The notes beneath the pieces were generated by a model. It ran no database searches and was not told the DNA's origin. It saw nothing but the letters and a program-made list of their open reading frames with translations. Made by a program: the position numbers and the translations under genes. 64,000 bases of DNA, taken from CATQHW01 sp965215345 (GTDB lineage: Bacteria > Spirochaetota > Spirochaetia > SZUA-6 > Bin103). This document shows, piece by piece, positions 53,201-61,997 of this stretch. The stretch covers positions 1,984,001-2,048,000 of the forward strand of contig CBDCDL010000002.1 in NCBI GenBank assembly GCA_965215345.1. The letters are read 5' to 3'. Each line of letters begins with the position of its first letter. Position 1 is the stretch's first letter.

Positions 53201-53842
53201 CACCATTGGCAGAAGGTGGCGGAGTTGCTGATCGAGGATCATCCGCGCGAGATCTCAGCGGCCATCTTTCGTGCGCATGCGCCACGTGACGAACGCCCCA
53301 ACGGGTGGTCGCTGCGGCGCGAACGAGCGGTCGTCGACGTGTTGCTTGGTTGTATCAAGCAGGATCCGGTCGGCGTGTGGCAGGAGCTGATTCCCTACTT
53401 GTGGCCACAGCAGGAGGCGGCGCGGTTCGTCATCGGGTTTCCCGCCGGCGTGATCGAGCGGATGCCTGCGGACGAGGTGCTGGTGTGGGTCGCCGCGGTC
53501 CCCGTCAGGCAGGCGGCGCAGCGGGCCGCGCTGCTTGCCCGGCTGACGGACAGGATCACACTCACGGACGAGAGCCTAGCCGGACGCATCATCGCCGCCT
53601 ACGGCCACCACCGAGCGGTAGATGAGGCGTTCTTCGGCCACCACGTATCCGGTGGCGGATGGGGACCCGTTTCAAGTGGCTGGGAGAACGCGGCGCAGGA
53701 ACTCGATCAGGTGGCCACGCACACGAGACTCTCCGGACTTCATCGGTGGGCCCAGCAAACCGCCGAGACCCTGCGAAAGATGGCGAACCAGGAGCGGCAA
53801 CGCGAGGAGGAAGAGGAACTGCTCGTGCGTTCGGGAGCGTGA
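50201..53842 (+). CDS. STAND-type NTPase with N-terminal nuclease-like domain (Avs-like)
   Basis: 1213 residues from GTG 50201. Residues about 1-170 resemble a PD-(D/E)XK domain: DGCDGW at 58-62 and WQFK at 80-83 give the Asp and Q-x-K pattern, followed by FVVVASGST. A P-loop NTPase follows, with GQPGVGKT at 226-233 and VVADE at 276-280. The remaining ~700 residues are helical repeat-like (LVVRALARVEDDA, ECCs of leucine-rich helices), as in sensor domains. This order (effector, NTPase, sensor repeats) is the plan of antiviral STAND proteins. No known Avs subtype can be assigned by eye. It contains a run of nine T (51742-51750) that could slip. Stand-alone transcription unit. Confidence 0.75.
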   Translation: MAGSGTFRSALQVPPGLVAALHDAGLNELMRALLHAQAYRCGRPDTSVNTDTDASDDGCDGWSARPATEDRWLGNTHTCWQFKAGSAGQPAKLSGEVTKPMPQRTLQEGGRFVVVASGSTSGEAGVRRRRTKLVSAAEDAGIPSRNIEVYGSEKLAEWCNQHPAVTARWVGLPEGLQRFEDWSGSEAHRTPYKETTQITSELSATLSRLGFDTQREDRIHHLHVRGQPGVGKTRFALELCRRAPWRDTVIYVRQADDVRLSRLVASSEAPDALLTVVADEVQIADLEPLRDSVEITRGRVQLITIGGCRSPDNRRIPEVMIDPLDAAAMRDLVSGWYPEMPPEQVDFVIGFADGYVRLGRLTAAAVAENPSATVPNLLDRSGIHRLLDRMLGDEDRRCLYVVAVLMHVGWTDDRQQEGQEVAAHLGLDWGDVRYQVDQIHRRLGIAPRGGRYRYISPHPLGVYLASEAWETYHEELKSLVDALPSEAAKTAYYARLESLASTPQAQRFARDQIGFFFRIDDFVGLYAARRWSALSAADPDAAARNLMHALTDSSLEDRRRITFGALGALVSRLARIAWRETGFHDAVSALALLAEAEHETWGNGASSAFLRKYQVDLAATSLPYLQRLDTLDELAELKRPALVSLVVRALARVEDDASDPFAMSSSDRVPEPDWSPASANEHRQCIEAALRRLQSIAAQKAPTLSAPLLAAAEDVSHLLGDSDASRGVIGLFIELLESCPGSREPLRKKVAEVIRLNKERIPAEHLQTLNRLHARFEDPSLGGRLRQHVGLQPWERDGSPDFASLAAELLAAPDALAGQWSWLTSGEAAAAWEFGAALAKADPTGELAEELPRVRGSGRDLRVVCGYVAAQRETLGDGWYEGWVLAQFGREPQPIDLLLEVVWRCGVTERVAVQVAELLRGTRLSPASVGQLRYGDWTGTPADALQCLLRAMIDTGHAETAVSILRSRMERASAEADRWRPLALELVQDLDLIRCRQMPNHHWQKVAELLIEDHPREISAAIFRAHAPRDERPNGWSLRRERAVVDVLLGCIKQDPVGVWQELIPYLWPQQEAARFVIGFPAGVIERMPADEVLVWVAAVPVRQAAQRAALLARLTDRITLTDESLAGRIIAAYGHHRAVDEAFFGHHVSGGGWGPVSSGWENAAQELDQVATHTRLSGLHRWAQQTAETLRKMANQERQREEEEELLVRSGA

Positions 53843-53895
53843 CCTGGAGCGGTGATGCCTCGTCACATACCCGACTGTCGCAGAAGGAGATCGGA

Positions 53896-54294
53896 ATGGA
53901 GATCGGTGCTTTTTCGGTGAGTCTGGCGGTGAAGGACCTGCAAGCCGCGCAGGCGTTCTATGAGAAGCTCGGATTTGCGCGCACCGGCGGCGACGGGACC
54001 GGCTACGTGATCATGGTCAACGCGGGCGCCACGATCGGCCTGTTCCAGGGGATGTTCGAAGGAAACATCCTTACCTTCAACCCCGGTCTGCGGCAGGACG
54101 GGTCGCAACTCACGGACTTCACGGATGTCAGGGAGATACGAGAGTCCCTGTTGGCGAACGGAGTCGAGATGAAGACAGATACGGATCCGGCGGGCACCGG
54201 TCCTGCTCATGTCGTGGTCCATGATCCGGACGGGAATACGATTCTGATCGACCAGTTCTACCCCAAGCCCGGCAGCTCACGCCCGGACCGGTGA
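53896..54294 (+). CDS. VOC-family (glyoxalase-like) protein
   Basis: 132 residues from ATG 53896, with AAGGAG seven bases upstream. Two beta-alpha-beta-beta-beta units: VSLAVKDLQAAQAFYEKLGF at the start and HVVVHDPDGNTILIDQF at the end, the classic VOC pair. Metal ligands cannot be fixed by eye. The substrate is unknown; such proteins may detoxify or bind small molecules. It overlaps the end of the convergent paralogue gene by 18 bases. Confidence 0.83.
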   Translation: MEIGAFSVSLAVKDLQAAQAFYEKLGFARTGGDGTGYVIMVNAGATIGLFQGMFEGNILTFNPGLRQDGSQLTDFTDVREIRESLLANGVEMKTDTDPAGTGPAHVVVHDPDGNTILIDQFYPKPGSSRPDR

Positions 54295-56055
54295 GGCCGA
54301 CGCAGCCGCAGGGAAGGCGAGGGTCGGCTGCTCGACGTAGCGCTCGATCGCCAGCGTGAGGTGCGCGCCGGCGCCGGGGCGCAGGTGCACGACGGTCGCG
54401 CGGTCGTCCACCGGGGTCCTGGTGCCGCCGGTGGTGACGGAGCGGATACGGCTCTCGCCGTAGGCGCCGGCCTGCAGCACCAGGGTGCGTGGCCGGACCG
54501 GGTCCAGGTTGACCAGAGTCACCTCGACCAGGTCTGCCCCGTCCTCTCCCGGCGCGAACCCGGTCACCAGCGACGCGACCTGCTCGGGAATGCCGGCGCG
54601 CCCGAGTTCGGCGTCGAAGTAGCGCACGCGGGTGTGCCACGGCACGCCGATGTGGCGGGTCGGCAGTCCGCCGAGCATGAGTTGCACCAGCGGCCAGACC
54701 ATCTCCGCCGGGTTGAGCCCGTTGGGGTCCTCGGACAGACGCGTGTCCCGCGTCGACGTGTCGGCGCGCACGCGCGCGATCCGCTCGCGGACCGTGGCGA
54801 GCGCCCACTCCAGGCGCCGGACCGGGAACTCCGGATTGCCGCCGTCCAGGAAGGCGATCCACGGGTGGTCGCTGACGCGCTCGTGGTCACGAGGGTCGAG
54901 CGTCCAGTAATACAGCTCCAGCGCGCCCCGGTTCCACGGCGTCGGCTCGAACGCGTACCAGCCGTCGTCGCCGCGCATGCGCGGATAGAGGGTCAGGCCG
55001 CGGTCCTGCTTGGCATGCGAGTTCACGGCGTCGATCACGTCGCGCCACACCTCGACGTAGGCGCGGTCGCCGGTCAGGTAGAGGGCGTTGGCCCAGCCGT
55101 AGGTCACGCGATCGGGGAACGAGCAGTTGTGGCGGAAGTAGGGCCGCTCGCAGGTGTGAGCCCAGCCGAACACCCCTCGCCACCAGCGGCCGCCGTAGGA
55201 GCCGCCGAGGGTCCCGTCCAGGCCGACGTTGGCCGGCACGACGTTGTCATTGGCGCGCGTGCGCTCCAGCCACCCGTCGGCGTACTCCAGCAGCCAGTCG
55301 CGGTACTTCGCCTCGCCGTCGAGCATGTAGGCGTGCAGCGCCCAGACGTTGAGCGCCAGGTTCATCGGACCGTCGCCGACCACGTCCGGGTAGTGCTGTT
55401 CGTAGTGGATGACGTAGTCGTCGTAATCCCGGTGGCCGCGGCCGGGGTGGAACCGGCCCGGGATCTCGAAGGGGTCGCCGCACCAGTCGGCGGCGGTCGC
55501 CGTGCGCAGCAGCGGGCCGCGGCTGCCGGTCATGGTGCTGCGGATGATGCGGTGCTCGGGGTCGTAGTTGGGCTCCGGCGGCTCGTCCGGGTCGCCCGGC
55601 AGGTAGAAGCCGGCGAAGCGCTTCATGCGCTTGCGGTAGATGGGGTCCCACGGCTCGCACAACCCCTGCTGGAACAGGCAGTGGTACCCCTCGCCGTTGT
55701 GCAGCGGGTCGAAGCAGGTCGGGTACTCCTTGTAGTACATGCCGTCGCGGCCCAGCTCGGTGACCGTCGTCTTCGCCTCCGTGTACTGCCGGATGTGGCC
55801 TTCGATGCCGTGCCGGAACAGGTCGTACACGTCGCGCGGCCCGCCCACCGCGTAGAGATCGGGAAAGGCGGCGACGTTCTCCGCCGCGTCGTCGGCGCCG
55901 TCCAGCGCGCCCCAGCGCGCCATGCACTCCAGGTAGCCCTGCTCGTCGAAGTAGCGGTCGTAGAAGACCCGGCACGCCTCGGCGATGGAGTCGATCAGGT
56001 GCCGCTCCAGCAGCGCCCAGCGCGGCGGCGCCATCGGTTCGCTGACGGTGATCAT
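54277..56055 (-). CDS. ~590-residue protein of unknown function, paralogue of 43815-45608
   Basis: 592 residues from ATG 56055. Collinear with the first copy throughout, sharing EGHIRQYTEAKTTVT, NGEGYHCLFQ, FAGFYLPGDPDEP, RGHRDYDDY, LSEDPNGLNPAE and LMLGGLPTRHIGVPWH. The two differ mainly in the 300-330 region and at the ends, so they are old duplicates or separate acquisitions with perhaps different substrates. No signal peptide. Here the neighbours are VOC genes rather than the TIGR04255 cassette. The function remains unknown; a carbohydrate-active toroid fold is a guess. Confidence 0.6.
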   Translation of the reverse strand: MITVSEPMAPPRWALLERHLIDSIAEACRVFYDRYFDEQGYLECMARWGALDGADDAAENVAAFPDLYAVGGPRDVYDLFRHGIEGHIRQYTEAKTTVTELGRDGMYYKEYPTCFDPLHNGEGYHCLFQQGLCEPWDPIYRKRMKRFAGFYLPGDPDEPPEPNYDPEHRIIRSTMTGSRGPLLRTATAADWCGDPFEIPGRFHPGRGHRDYDDYVIHYEQHYPDVVGDGPMNLALNVWALHAYMLDGEAKYRDWLLEYADGWLERTRANDNVVPANVGLDGTLGGSYGGRWWRGVFGWAHTCERPYFRHNCSFPDRVTYGWANALYLTGDRAYVEVWRDVIDAVNSHAKQDRGLTLYPRMRGDDGWYAFEPTPWNRGALELYYWTLDPRDHERVSDHPWIAFLDGGNPEFPVRRLEWALATVRERIARVRADTSTRDTRLSEDPNGLNPAEMVWPLVQLMLGGLPTRHIGVPWHTRVRYFDAELGRAGIPEQVASLVTGFAPGEDGADLVEVTLVNLDPVRPRTLVLQAGAYGESRIRSVTTGGTRTPVDDRATVVHLRPGAGAHLTLAIERYVEQPTLAFPAAASASPVRA

Positions 56056-56138
56056 CGGACACCTATACACCGGCGCGCGTCCGGTGCGCAAAGCGCGCCG
56101 GTGCGGTGAACGCGACGAGCAGGTGCTACGATGGGGCG

Positions 56139-56546
56139 ATGACAAACCGAGGGAAGGCCGCTCCGTGGCACATCTCGCAGGTCGCGCTGAACGTGACCGA
56201 CCTGGACGCTGCCGTCGGCTTCTATCGCGACACCCTGGGAGTCCCGCTCATCGCGCGGGCGGCGCCCTCGTTGGCGTTCCTCGACTGCGATAGCGTGCGT
56301 CTCATGCTGACGGCGAACTCCGGGTCGGCGTCCGCCGGCTGCGCGCTCTACTTCAAGGTGCCGGACATCGAGCAGCGTTACGAGGAACTCAAGGGGCGCG
56401 GCGTCGACTTCGACGGCCCGCCGCAGGTCATGCACTCCGCGGACGACTACGAGCTTCGGATGGCGTTCTTCCGCGATCCGGCCGGCAACCTGCTGGCGCT
56501 CATGGCCGAGCAGGGCGTCTACACGGGCCAGGGCGCCCGCCCGTGA
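56139..56546 (+). CDS. VOC-family (glyoxalase-like) protein
   Basis: 135 residues from ATG 56139. VOC units: ISQVALNVTDLDAAVGFYRD, CALYFKVPDIEQRYEELKGRG, and the C-terminal MAFFRDPAGNLLALMAEQG carrying the Glu ligand position. Closest to small glyoxalase/bleomycin-resistance-type proteins. It is divergent from the paralogue gene with 84 bases between starts. It may bind or convert a compound related to that gene's substrate; unproven. Confidence 0.83.
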   Translation: MTNRGKAAPWHISQVALNVTDLDAAVGFYRDTLGVPLIARAAPSLAFLDCDSVRLMLTANSGSASAGCALYFKVPDIEQRYEELKGRGVDFDGPPQVMHSADDYELRMAFFRDPAGNLLALMAEQGVYTGQGARP

Positions 56547-56715
56547 CACGGGGAACCGGTGCGGCCTCCATCGCGTCATCCACAGGAACCATGAGCTGCG
56601 TCAGTCAGCGCTCTGCCGAGCACGCGGGTATGCCCACCCGCGGACGCCGCATGCTGGACGCAAGACACCTGCGCCCGTAAAGTCATCCGGGGTTGCCTCG
56701 GGGGCGCCGGTTGCC

Positions 56716-58365
56716 ATGCCGTCACTACAGTTCAAGGGCAAGACGTTCGTCGAGAACCACCACCTGTCGGTACCGTTCCACGAGCTGCGTCCCGTCGTGA
56801 GCAAGGGAACCACCAGGAAGGCGAGCCTTCACGACAATCTGGTCGTGCATGGAGATAACCTCGCGGCTCTGAAAGCTCTGCTTCCGACGTACCACAACAA
56901 GGTCAAGTGCATCTACATCGACCCGCCGTACAACACCGGCAACGAGGGATGGGCGTACAACGACAACGTCAATTCGCCGATGATGCGGGATTGGCTCGGC
57001 AAGACGGTGGATCGCGACGACCTGACCCGCCACGACAAGTGGTGCTGCATGATGCTGCCCCGCCTGAAGCTGCTCCGCGAGTTGTTGCGTTACGACGGAG
57101 TCATCTTCGTCTCCATCGACGACAACGAAGTCCATAATCTGCGCTGTCTGATGGACGAAGTATTCGGCGAAGAAAATTTCGTGGCGACCGCGATCTGGCA
57201 GAAGAATTTCTCGCCGCGAAACACGGCAAGACAGTTTTCGGAAGACCATGATTTCGTGGTCATTTACGCTCAGGACGCCCAGCAATGGAATCCCAATCTC
57301 CTGGAGAGGAGCGTGCGGGCGACGGGCCGTTACAAGAACCCGGACGACGATCCGCGCGGTGACTGGTCGTCAAGCGACATGACCGCCCGGAACTACTACA
57401 GCCTCGGGACGTACGAAGTCACCAGTCCATCAGGAAGGAAGTTCAAGCCTTCAGTGGGAAACTACTTCCGCGTCTCGCCCGAGCGCTTTGCGGAGCTCGA
57501 TCAGGAGAGCCGCATTTGGTGGGGACCGGACGGGAACAGCATGCCCCGCCTGAAGCGCTATCTGTCGGAGGTCAGGAGAGGCGTCGTACCGCAGACGTTG
57601 TGGCCTCACGCCGAGGTCGGGCATACGCAAGACGCCAAGAAGGAACTGGTATCGGTCCTGGACTTCGAGAGGTCGGAGGACGTGTTCAATACCGTGAAGC
57701 CGACAGGGCTCATCAGACGCATTCTCGAGATCGCGACCGATCGGGATTCGATCGTGCTGGACTCGTTCGCGGGGTCCGGCACCACGGCGCACGCCGTTCT
57801 CGCGCTCAACCAGGAGGACGGCGGCAGCCGGCGGTTCGTACTGATCGAGTGCGAGGACTACGCGGATTCGATCACCGCGGAGCGGGTGCGCCGGGTGATC
57901 AAGGGTGTGCCGTCCGCGAAGGACACCAACCTGAAGGCTGGACTCGGCGGCTCGTTCAGCTACTTCTGTCTCGGGGCCCCGATGCAGCAGGAGTCGCTGC
58001 TCTCCGGCGGGGATCTGCCGGACTATGAAGCGCTGGCGGGCTACGTGTTCTTCACGGCTACCGGCGACCAGTTCGACGCCGGCAAGATCGACCGTGAGAC
58101 GGGATTCATCGGAAGAAGCGAGCGGGGCGACGTGTACCTGATCTACGAACCGGACCGCGAGCGGATCAGGGACCTGGCACTCACACTCGACTACGCTCGC
58201 TCGCTGCCCAAGCCGAAGGGAACCAACCGGCTCGTGTTCGCGCCCACCAAGTATCTGGACCAGGAGTTTCTGGATCAGTACCGCATCACGTTCTGTCAGT
58301 TGCCGTTCCAGATCTACCAGGCGATCGACGCGTTGGCGGACGGCGGCGGCCAGCCCGCACCATGA
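56716..58365 (+). CDS. mod: Type III DNA methyltransferase (Mod), second system
   Basis: 549 residues from ATG 56716. Beta-class methyltransferase: DPPY at 69-72 (IYIDPPYNTG) and AdoMet motif DSFAGSGTT at 349-357. SIDDNEVHNLRCLMDEVFGEENF is the usual segment before the target-recognition region, which is again richer in A+T (about 57150-57330). A C-terminal ~190-residue domain of unknown fold follows. The stop overlaps the Res start (ATGA). Appears intact, so it may still methylate although its restriction partner is broken. Confidence 0.88.
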   Translation: MPSLQFKGKTFVENHHLSVPFHELRPVVSKGTTRKASLHDNLVVHGDNLAALKALLPTYHNKVKCIYIDPPYNTGNEGWAYNDNVNSPMMRDWLGKTVDRDDLTRHDKWCCMMLPRLKLLRELLRYDGVIFVSIDDNEVHNLRCLMDEVFGEENFVATAIWQKNFSPRNTARQFSEDHDFVVIYAQDAQQWNPNLLERSVRATGRYKNPDDDPRGDWSSSDMTARNYYSLGTYEVTSPSGRKFKPSVGNYFRVSPERFAELDQESRIWWGPDGNSMPRLKRYLSEVRRGVVPQTLWPHAEVGHTQDAKKELVSVLDFERSEDVFNTVKPTGLIRRILEIATDRDSIVLDSFAGSGTTAHAVLALNQEDGGSRRFVLIECEDYADSITAERVRRVIKGVPSAKDTNLKAGLGGSFSYFCLGAPMQQESLLSGGDLPDYEALAGYVFFTATGDQFDAGKIDRETGFIGRSERGDVYLIYEPDRERIRDLALTLDYARSLPKPKGTNRLVFAPTKYLDQEFLDQYRITFCQLPFQIYQAIDALADGGGQPAP

Positions 58366-60890
58366 TCCTCAAGGAGTATCAACAACGCGCGCTGGCCGCC
58401 GTGCGCGGCCTCCTGGATGAGCTTGCGCGGCAGCGCGAGAGGGCGGAGAAGGTGCGCGCGGTCGAGCCGGAGGTGAAGCTGGATTGGGCGCGGGACGCGT
58501 GGGAGGCGGTGTCGGCGCGTCCGTACACGAGGCGCACCACCGGCACCGGTGAGCCACTCCCCTCGTTCTGCCTCAAGATTCCCACGGGCGGCGGAAAGAC
58601 ACTGCTCGCGACGCGCGTGATCGACTTGGTGCACAGCAAGCTGCTCTACCGGCAAACCGGATTGGTCCTGTGGATCGTGCCGACCACCCAAATCTACCGG
58701 CAGACGCTGGCGGCCCTGAAGGACCGCGACCATCCGTACCGCCAGCAACTCGACCTCGCATCGGCCGGCCGGACGGTGGTCCTGGAGAAGACCAGCGGCT
58801 TCCGTCCGGCGGACGTGGCCGACAGCCTCTGCATCCTGATTCTGATGCTCCCGTCCGCGAACCGCGAAACCAGGGAGCAACTGCGGATATTCAGAGACAG
58901 CGGCGGGTTCGACCGGTTCTTTCCCGTGGATGACGACGTCGCCGGGCATCGCGCACTGCTGGAGCGCGTGCCGAATCTGGACACCTTCGAGGGCAGCGGC
59001 TTCTGGGGCCGGCAGGTCAAGACCTCGCTCGGCAACACCCTGCGGCTGCTGCGCCCGATGATCGTGCTGGACGAGGGCCACAAGGCATACAGCCGCAATG
59101 CCAAGGCCACGCTGGAGGGGTTCAATCCATCGCTGATCGTGGAGCTGTCGGCGACCCCGACCACCGAGGCCAACGTGCTGATCGAGATCTTCGGCCGCGA
59201 TCTGAATGCGGAGGAGATGATCAAGCTCGACCTGCACATCAGGAATCGGTCGAGCACGAGTTGGAAGGACACCTTGTTGGCAGCCGTCGAGCACCGGGCC
59301 AAGCTGGAGGAGCACGCCAGGCGCCATGATGCCGCCACGGGCATGCCCATTCGCCCGATCTGCCTGATCCAGGTGGAGCGCACCGGCCGCGACCAGCGGC
59401 AGCCCGGCGTCGTGCACGCCGAGGACGCCCGCGAATACCTGATGGAGCACCCCGACATCGTCGCGGACCAGATCGCGGTCAAGACCAGCGCTCGCGACGA
59501 CCTGAAGGAGGTGGATGACGCCGGCGGCCTGCTGGCGCGCGACTGCCAGGTCCGCTTCATCATCACCAAACAGGCGCTTCAGGAGGGGTGGGACTGCGCC
59601 TTCGCCTATGTGCTGGCGATCCTCACGCGCCCGAGTTCCAAGAATGCGCTGACGCAGCTCGTGGGTCGCATCCTGCGCCAGCCCTACGCGCGCAAGACCG
59701 GCAACCGGTGGCTCGACGAGAGCTACGTGTTCTGCTTTCAGCGCCGGAGCGTCGAGTTACTCCGGGACGTGCGTCGTGGATTCAGTCGCGAAGGGCTCGG
59801 CGACCTGCAGCCCAAGTTGGCCGATGACGGCGACAGCCCCATGGAGCCGGCGGAGCCCGTCGTACGAAGGCAACGCGCGCGCTTTCGGCGGGCGGCGCGC
59901 GAGCTGGTGCTTCCGGCGTTCATGATTCGCGACGGCGGCACGTGGCGGCCCGCGCACTACGAAGTCGACATCCTGTCACGCACGCCGTGGGACGAGGTCG
60001 ACGTGACACCGCTCTTCGATCTTCCGCTCGGCGACCGACCGGGCGACGACATCCAGATGCAGGTCGGTGTGGACGGCGGTGTTGCAGCGGCTTCCACCCA
60101 TGCGACACCCGATCGGCCTGCGGGCGGCGGAAGTCCGGACCATGCGTTCGCCGCCAGCCACCTGCTGGACGTGATGCCGAATCCGTGGCGAGGCAGCGAG
60201 TTGGCGCGTCGCGTGTTCGGCGCGCTCCTGGAGCGGCACCCGCGTGCGCTCGTGGTGAGCAACTACGGCTTCATCCTGGAGGAGTTGCGCAAGCGGCTGG
60301 AAATCGAGCGCGATCGGCTGGCGCGAGCCGTATTCATGGACCTGCTCGAAGCGAGCGAGATGCGCTTCATCGTGGCGGCCGAAGACTTGGGCTTCAACCG
60401 ACTGCCCCGGCAGATCAAGACCGCTGCCGGCCGGCAGGCCAACCGCGTCGACGGCAGCCAGTACGTGCTCAATGTGTTCGACCGCACGGACGAGAACGAA
60501 CTGAACGCGCTGGAGAATCGGGTGGCGACCTTTCTCGACCAGCAGTAGCGCCTGTTCTTCTGGTACCGCAACCGCCCGCGCCAGGATTATTACGTCCAAG
60601 GCTGGAAGCGAGGGCGGATCTACGCCGACTTCATCTTCACGCTGAAACCGGACGATCCGGACGCGGCCGACCCGTTCCACCAGGTGTTCGTGGTCGAGAC
60701 CAAGGGCCTCCACCTCAAGGAGGCCGCCGACACCGAGTACAAGCGCTCGGTCTTCGACATCTGCTCCGCGCACGCGACACGACGCGACTGGGCCGAGTTC
60801 GTCCCGGCGATGCGCGGCAAGGCGATGCGCTTCGAGGTGGTCGACGAGGCCGAGTGGCAGCGCCGCCTCACCGAGTTGCTTCTTCGTTGA
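58362..60890 (+). pseudogene. res: Type III restriction subunit (Res) with in-frame amber stop
   Basis: From ATG 58362 a helicase part of 728 residues: TGGGKT at 75-80, DEGH at 237-240, SATPT at 263-267 and the later QLVGRILRQP. TAG at 60546-60548 ends it after FLDQQ. The same frame continues with FFWYRNRPRQDYYVQGWKR, then YADFIF and FVVETKG, the PD-(D/E)XK nuclease, to TGA at 60890. So a single nonsense codon (probably from GAG or CAG) separates the nuclease from the helicase. No good restart site is seen. Restriction should be lost unless the stop is read through. Confidence 0.88.
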
Positions 60891-60914
60891 CGGCGATCGT
60901 CGGGACCGCACGGA

Positions 60915-61436
60915 TTACGTGGAAACGCGAACGAGCCGCCAGACGGCGCGGCGGGCGCTGTCGATGGCCAGGAACGGACCCGGCGGCAGCCGCCGGCCGA
61001 GCCAGCGCACCTCGAAGTGCAGGTGGGGACCGGTGGCCCGCCCGCTCTGTCCGGCCGACCCGATGCGCGCCCACTTCACGACCGGCCGGCCGGGGCGCGT
61101 GCGAGCGGACTCGAGATGGGCGTATAGGGTCGAGAACCCCAGCCAGTGGCGGATGATGATGTAGGTGCCCAGCGTGGGGCTCGTCCCCACCGCGTCGACG
61201 ATGCCGCTCTTGGCTGCTCGCACCGGGCTGCCGATCGGCGCGCGGAAGTCGATGCCTTTGTGGACTTCCAGCGCCAGTGGATTCGCGGACTCCGGCCGGG
61301 TGCGCAGGAAGTAGCGGGAGGTGACCGCACCCGGTACCGGCCGCACGTACGGCGGGACCACCAGGTTGAAGGCCAGCAGCAGCAACGCGACGCGTAGCAG
61401 GCGCCGGCGTCGTCGCGTGCGGCGCGCGTGCTTCAT
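60915..61436 (-). CDS. M23 (LytM-type) metallopeptidase, membrane-anchored
   Basis: 173 residues from ATG 61436. A very basic head (KHARRTRRRRRLL) leads into one hydrophobic helix (RVALLLLAFNLVV), then the peptidase domain facing the periplasm: HKGIDFRAPIGSPVRAA (zinc ligands His and Asp), YAHLE and TGPHLHFEV (zinc ligand and catalytic His). All residues of an active M23 endopeptidase are present, so it probably cleaves peptidoglycan cross-links. It ends 25 bases from the convergent restriction pseudogene. A decayed piece of a related gene lies immediately upstream. Confidence 0.82.
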   Translation of the reverse strand: MKHARRTRRRRRLLRVALLLLAFNLVVPPYVRPVPGAVTSRYFLRTRPESANPLALEVHKGIDFRAPIGSPVRAAKSGIVDAVGTSPTLGTYIIIRHWLGFSTLYAHLESARTRPGRPVVKWARIGSAGQSGRATGPHLHFEVRWLGRRLPPGPFLAIDSARRAVWRLVRVST

Positions 61437-61458
61437 AGCGCGTATCCGACTCGGACTG

Positions 61459-61530
61459 GATCCCACCGTATCGACGATGCCGCTCTTGGCCGCTCGGACC
61501 GGGCTGCCGACCGGCGTGCGGAGGTGATCA
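61459..61530 (-). pseudogene. Fragment of a second M23 peptidase gene
   Basis: The minus strand reads TPVGSPVRAAKSGIVDTVG, almost the same as APIGSPVRAAKSGIVDAVG inside the intact M23 gene (61190-61260), with the DNA matching at most positions. Nothing else of the gene survives. It looks like the remnant of a tandem duplicate or a recombination scar just before the intact gene. Confidence 0.65.
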
Positions 61531-61651
61531 AGCTGCGTTCATCGGCGACCGCGGTCCTCGGAGTCATCGAAGCCGGGCGCAGTCGACGTCTGCCCCGGTG
61601 ACGTGACCTGTCAAGATCCCCTGCCCGCGCCGGCACGGGCCTGAATCAAGA

Positions 61652-61873
61652 TCAGCGGTTCGTTGCCGGCGTTGAAGCATGCGCCCGGGCTATTTTGGCC
61701 AGCACTCTCAGTACGGAGTTGACCGTGGCGGAGTCTTTGAAAACCTCCGCCACGTCAGGTTCCAGAAGAACTACGTTCGTGCCCCGGCGGTACGCCTCGA
61801 AATGCTTGCTACGAACACCGCTTGAGAAGTCGTACTCCGCGCGCATCGTGTCTTGTTCATTTCTCTGATCCAT
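61652..61873 (-). CDS. BrnA-like / CopG-type antitoxin
   Basis: 73 residues from ATG 61873, with GGAGG six bases upstream. The family pattern is AEYDFSSGVRSKHFEAYRRG, NVVLLEPDVAEVFKDSATVN, then a short ribbon-helix-helix-like end (SVLRVLAKIA). Such antitoxins bind and repress their own operon and neutralise a BrnT-type RNase. Here the BrnT gene just upstream survives only as its C-terminal half, so the antitoxin is an orphan that could still bind DNA. Confidence 0.75.
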   Translation of the reverse strand: MDQRNEQDTMRAEYDFSSGVRSKHFEAYRRGTNVVLLEPDVAEVFKDSATVNSVLRVLAKIARAHASTPATNR

Positions 61874-61997
61874 ACTGCCTCCGTTCGTATTGTGATGCCA
61901 CTCGGGCGCTGATGATACGGACCTGCTCGTCACGTTCGGTATAGGAAACGACAAGCAGGCGATTGTATGCAGAGTGGCCCATGCTCAGATACCGGCG
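61857..61997 (-). pseudogene. BrnT-type toxin, C-terminal half only
   Basis: The frame reads RRYLSMGHSAYNRLLVVSYTER then DEQVRIISARVASQYERRQY, the second half of a BrnT-family RNase, ending at 61857 with a 17-base overlap with the antitoxin. The N-terminal half is missing. At about 61997 it abuts the N-terminal third of a VapC gene (61985-62125), so a deletion joined two neighbouring modules. Confidence 0.72.

Noticed and set aside
54361..56109. 582-codon plus-strand frame opposite the second paralogue
   Set aside because: Antisense shadow of a well-supported gene with conserved blocks.
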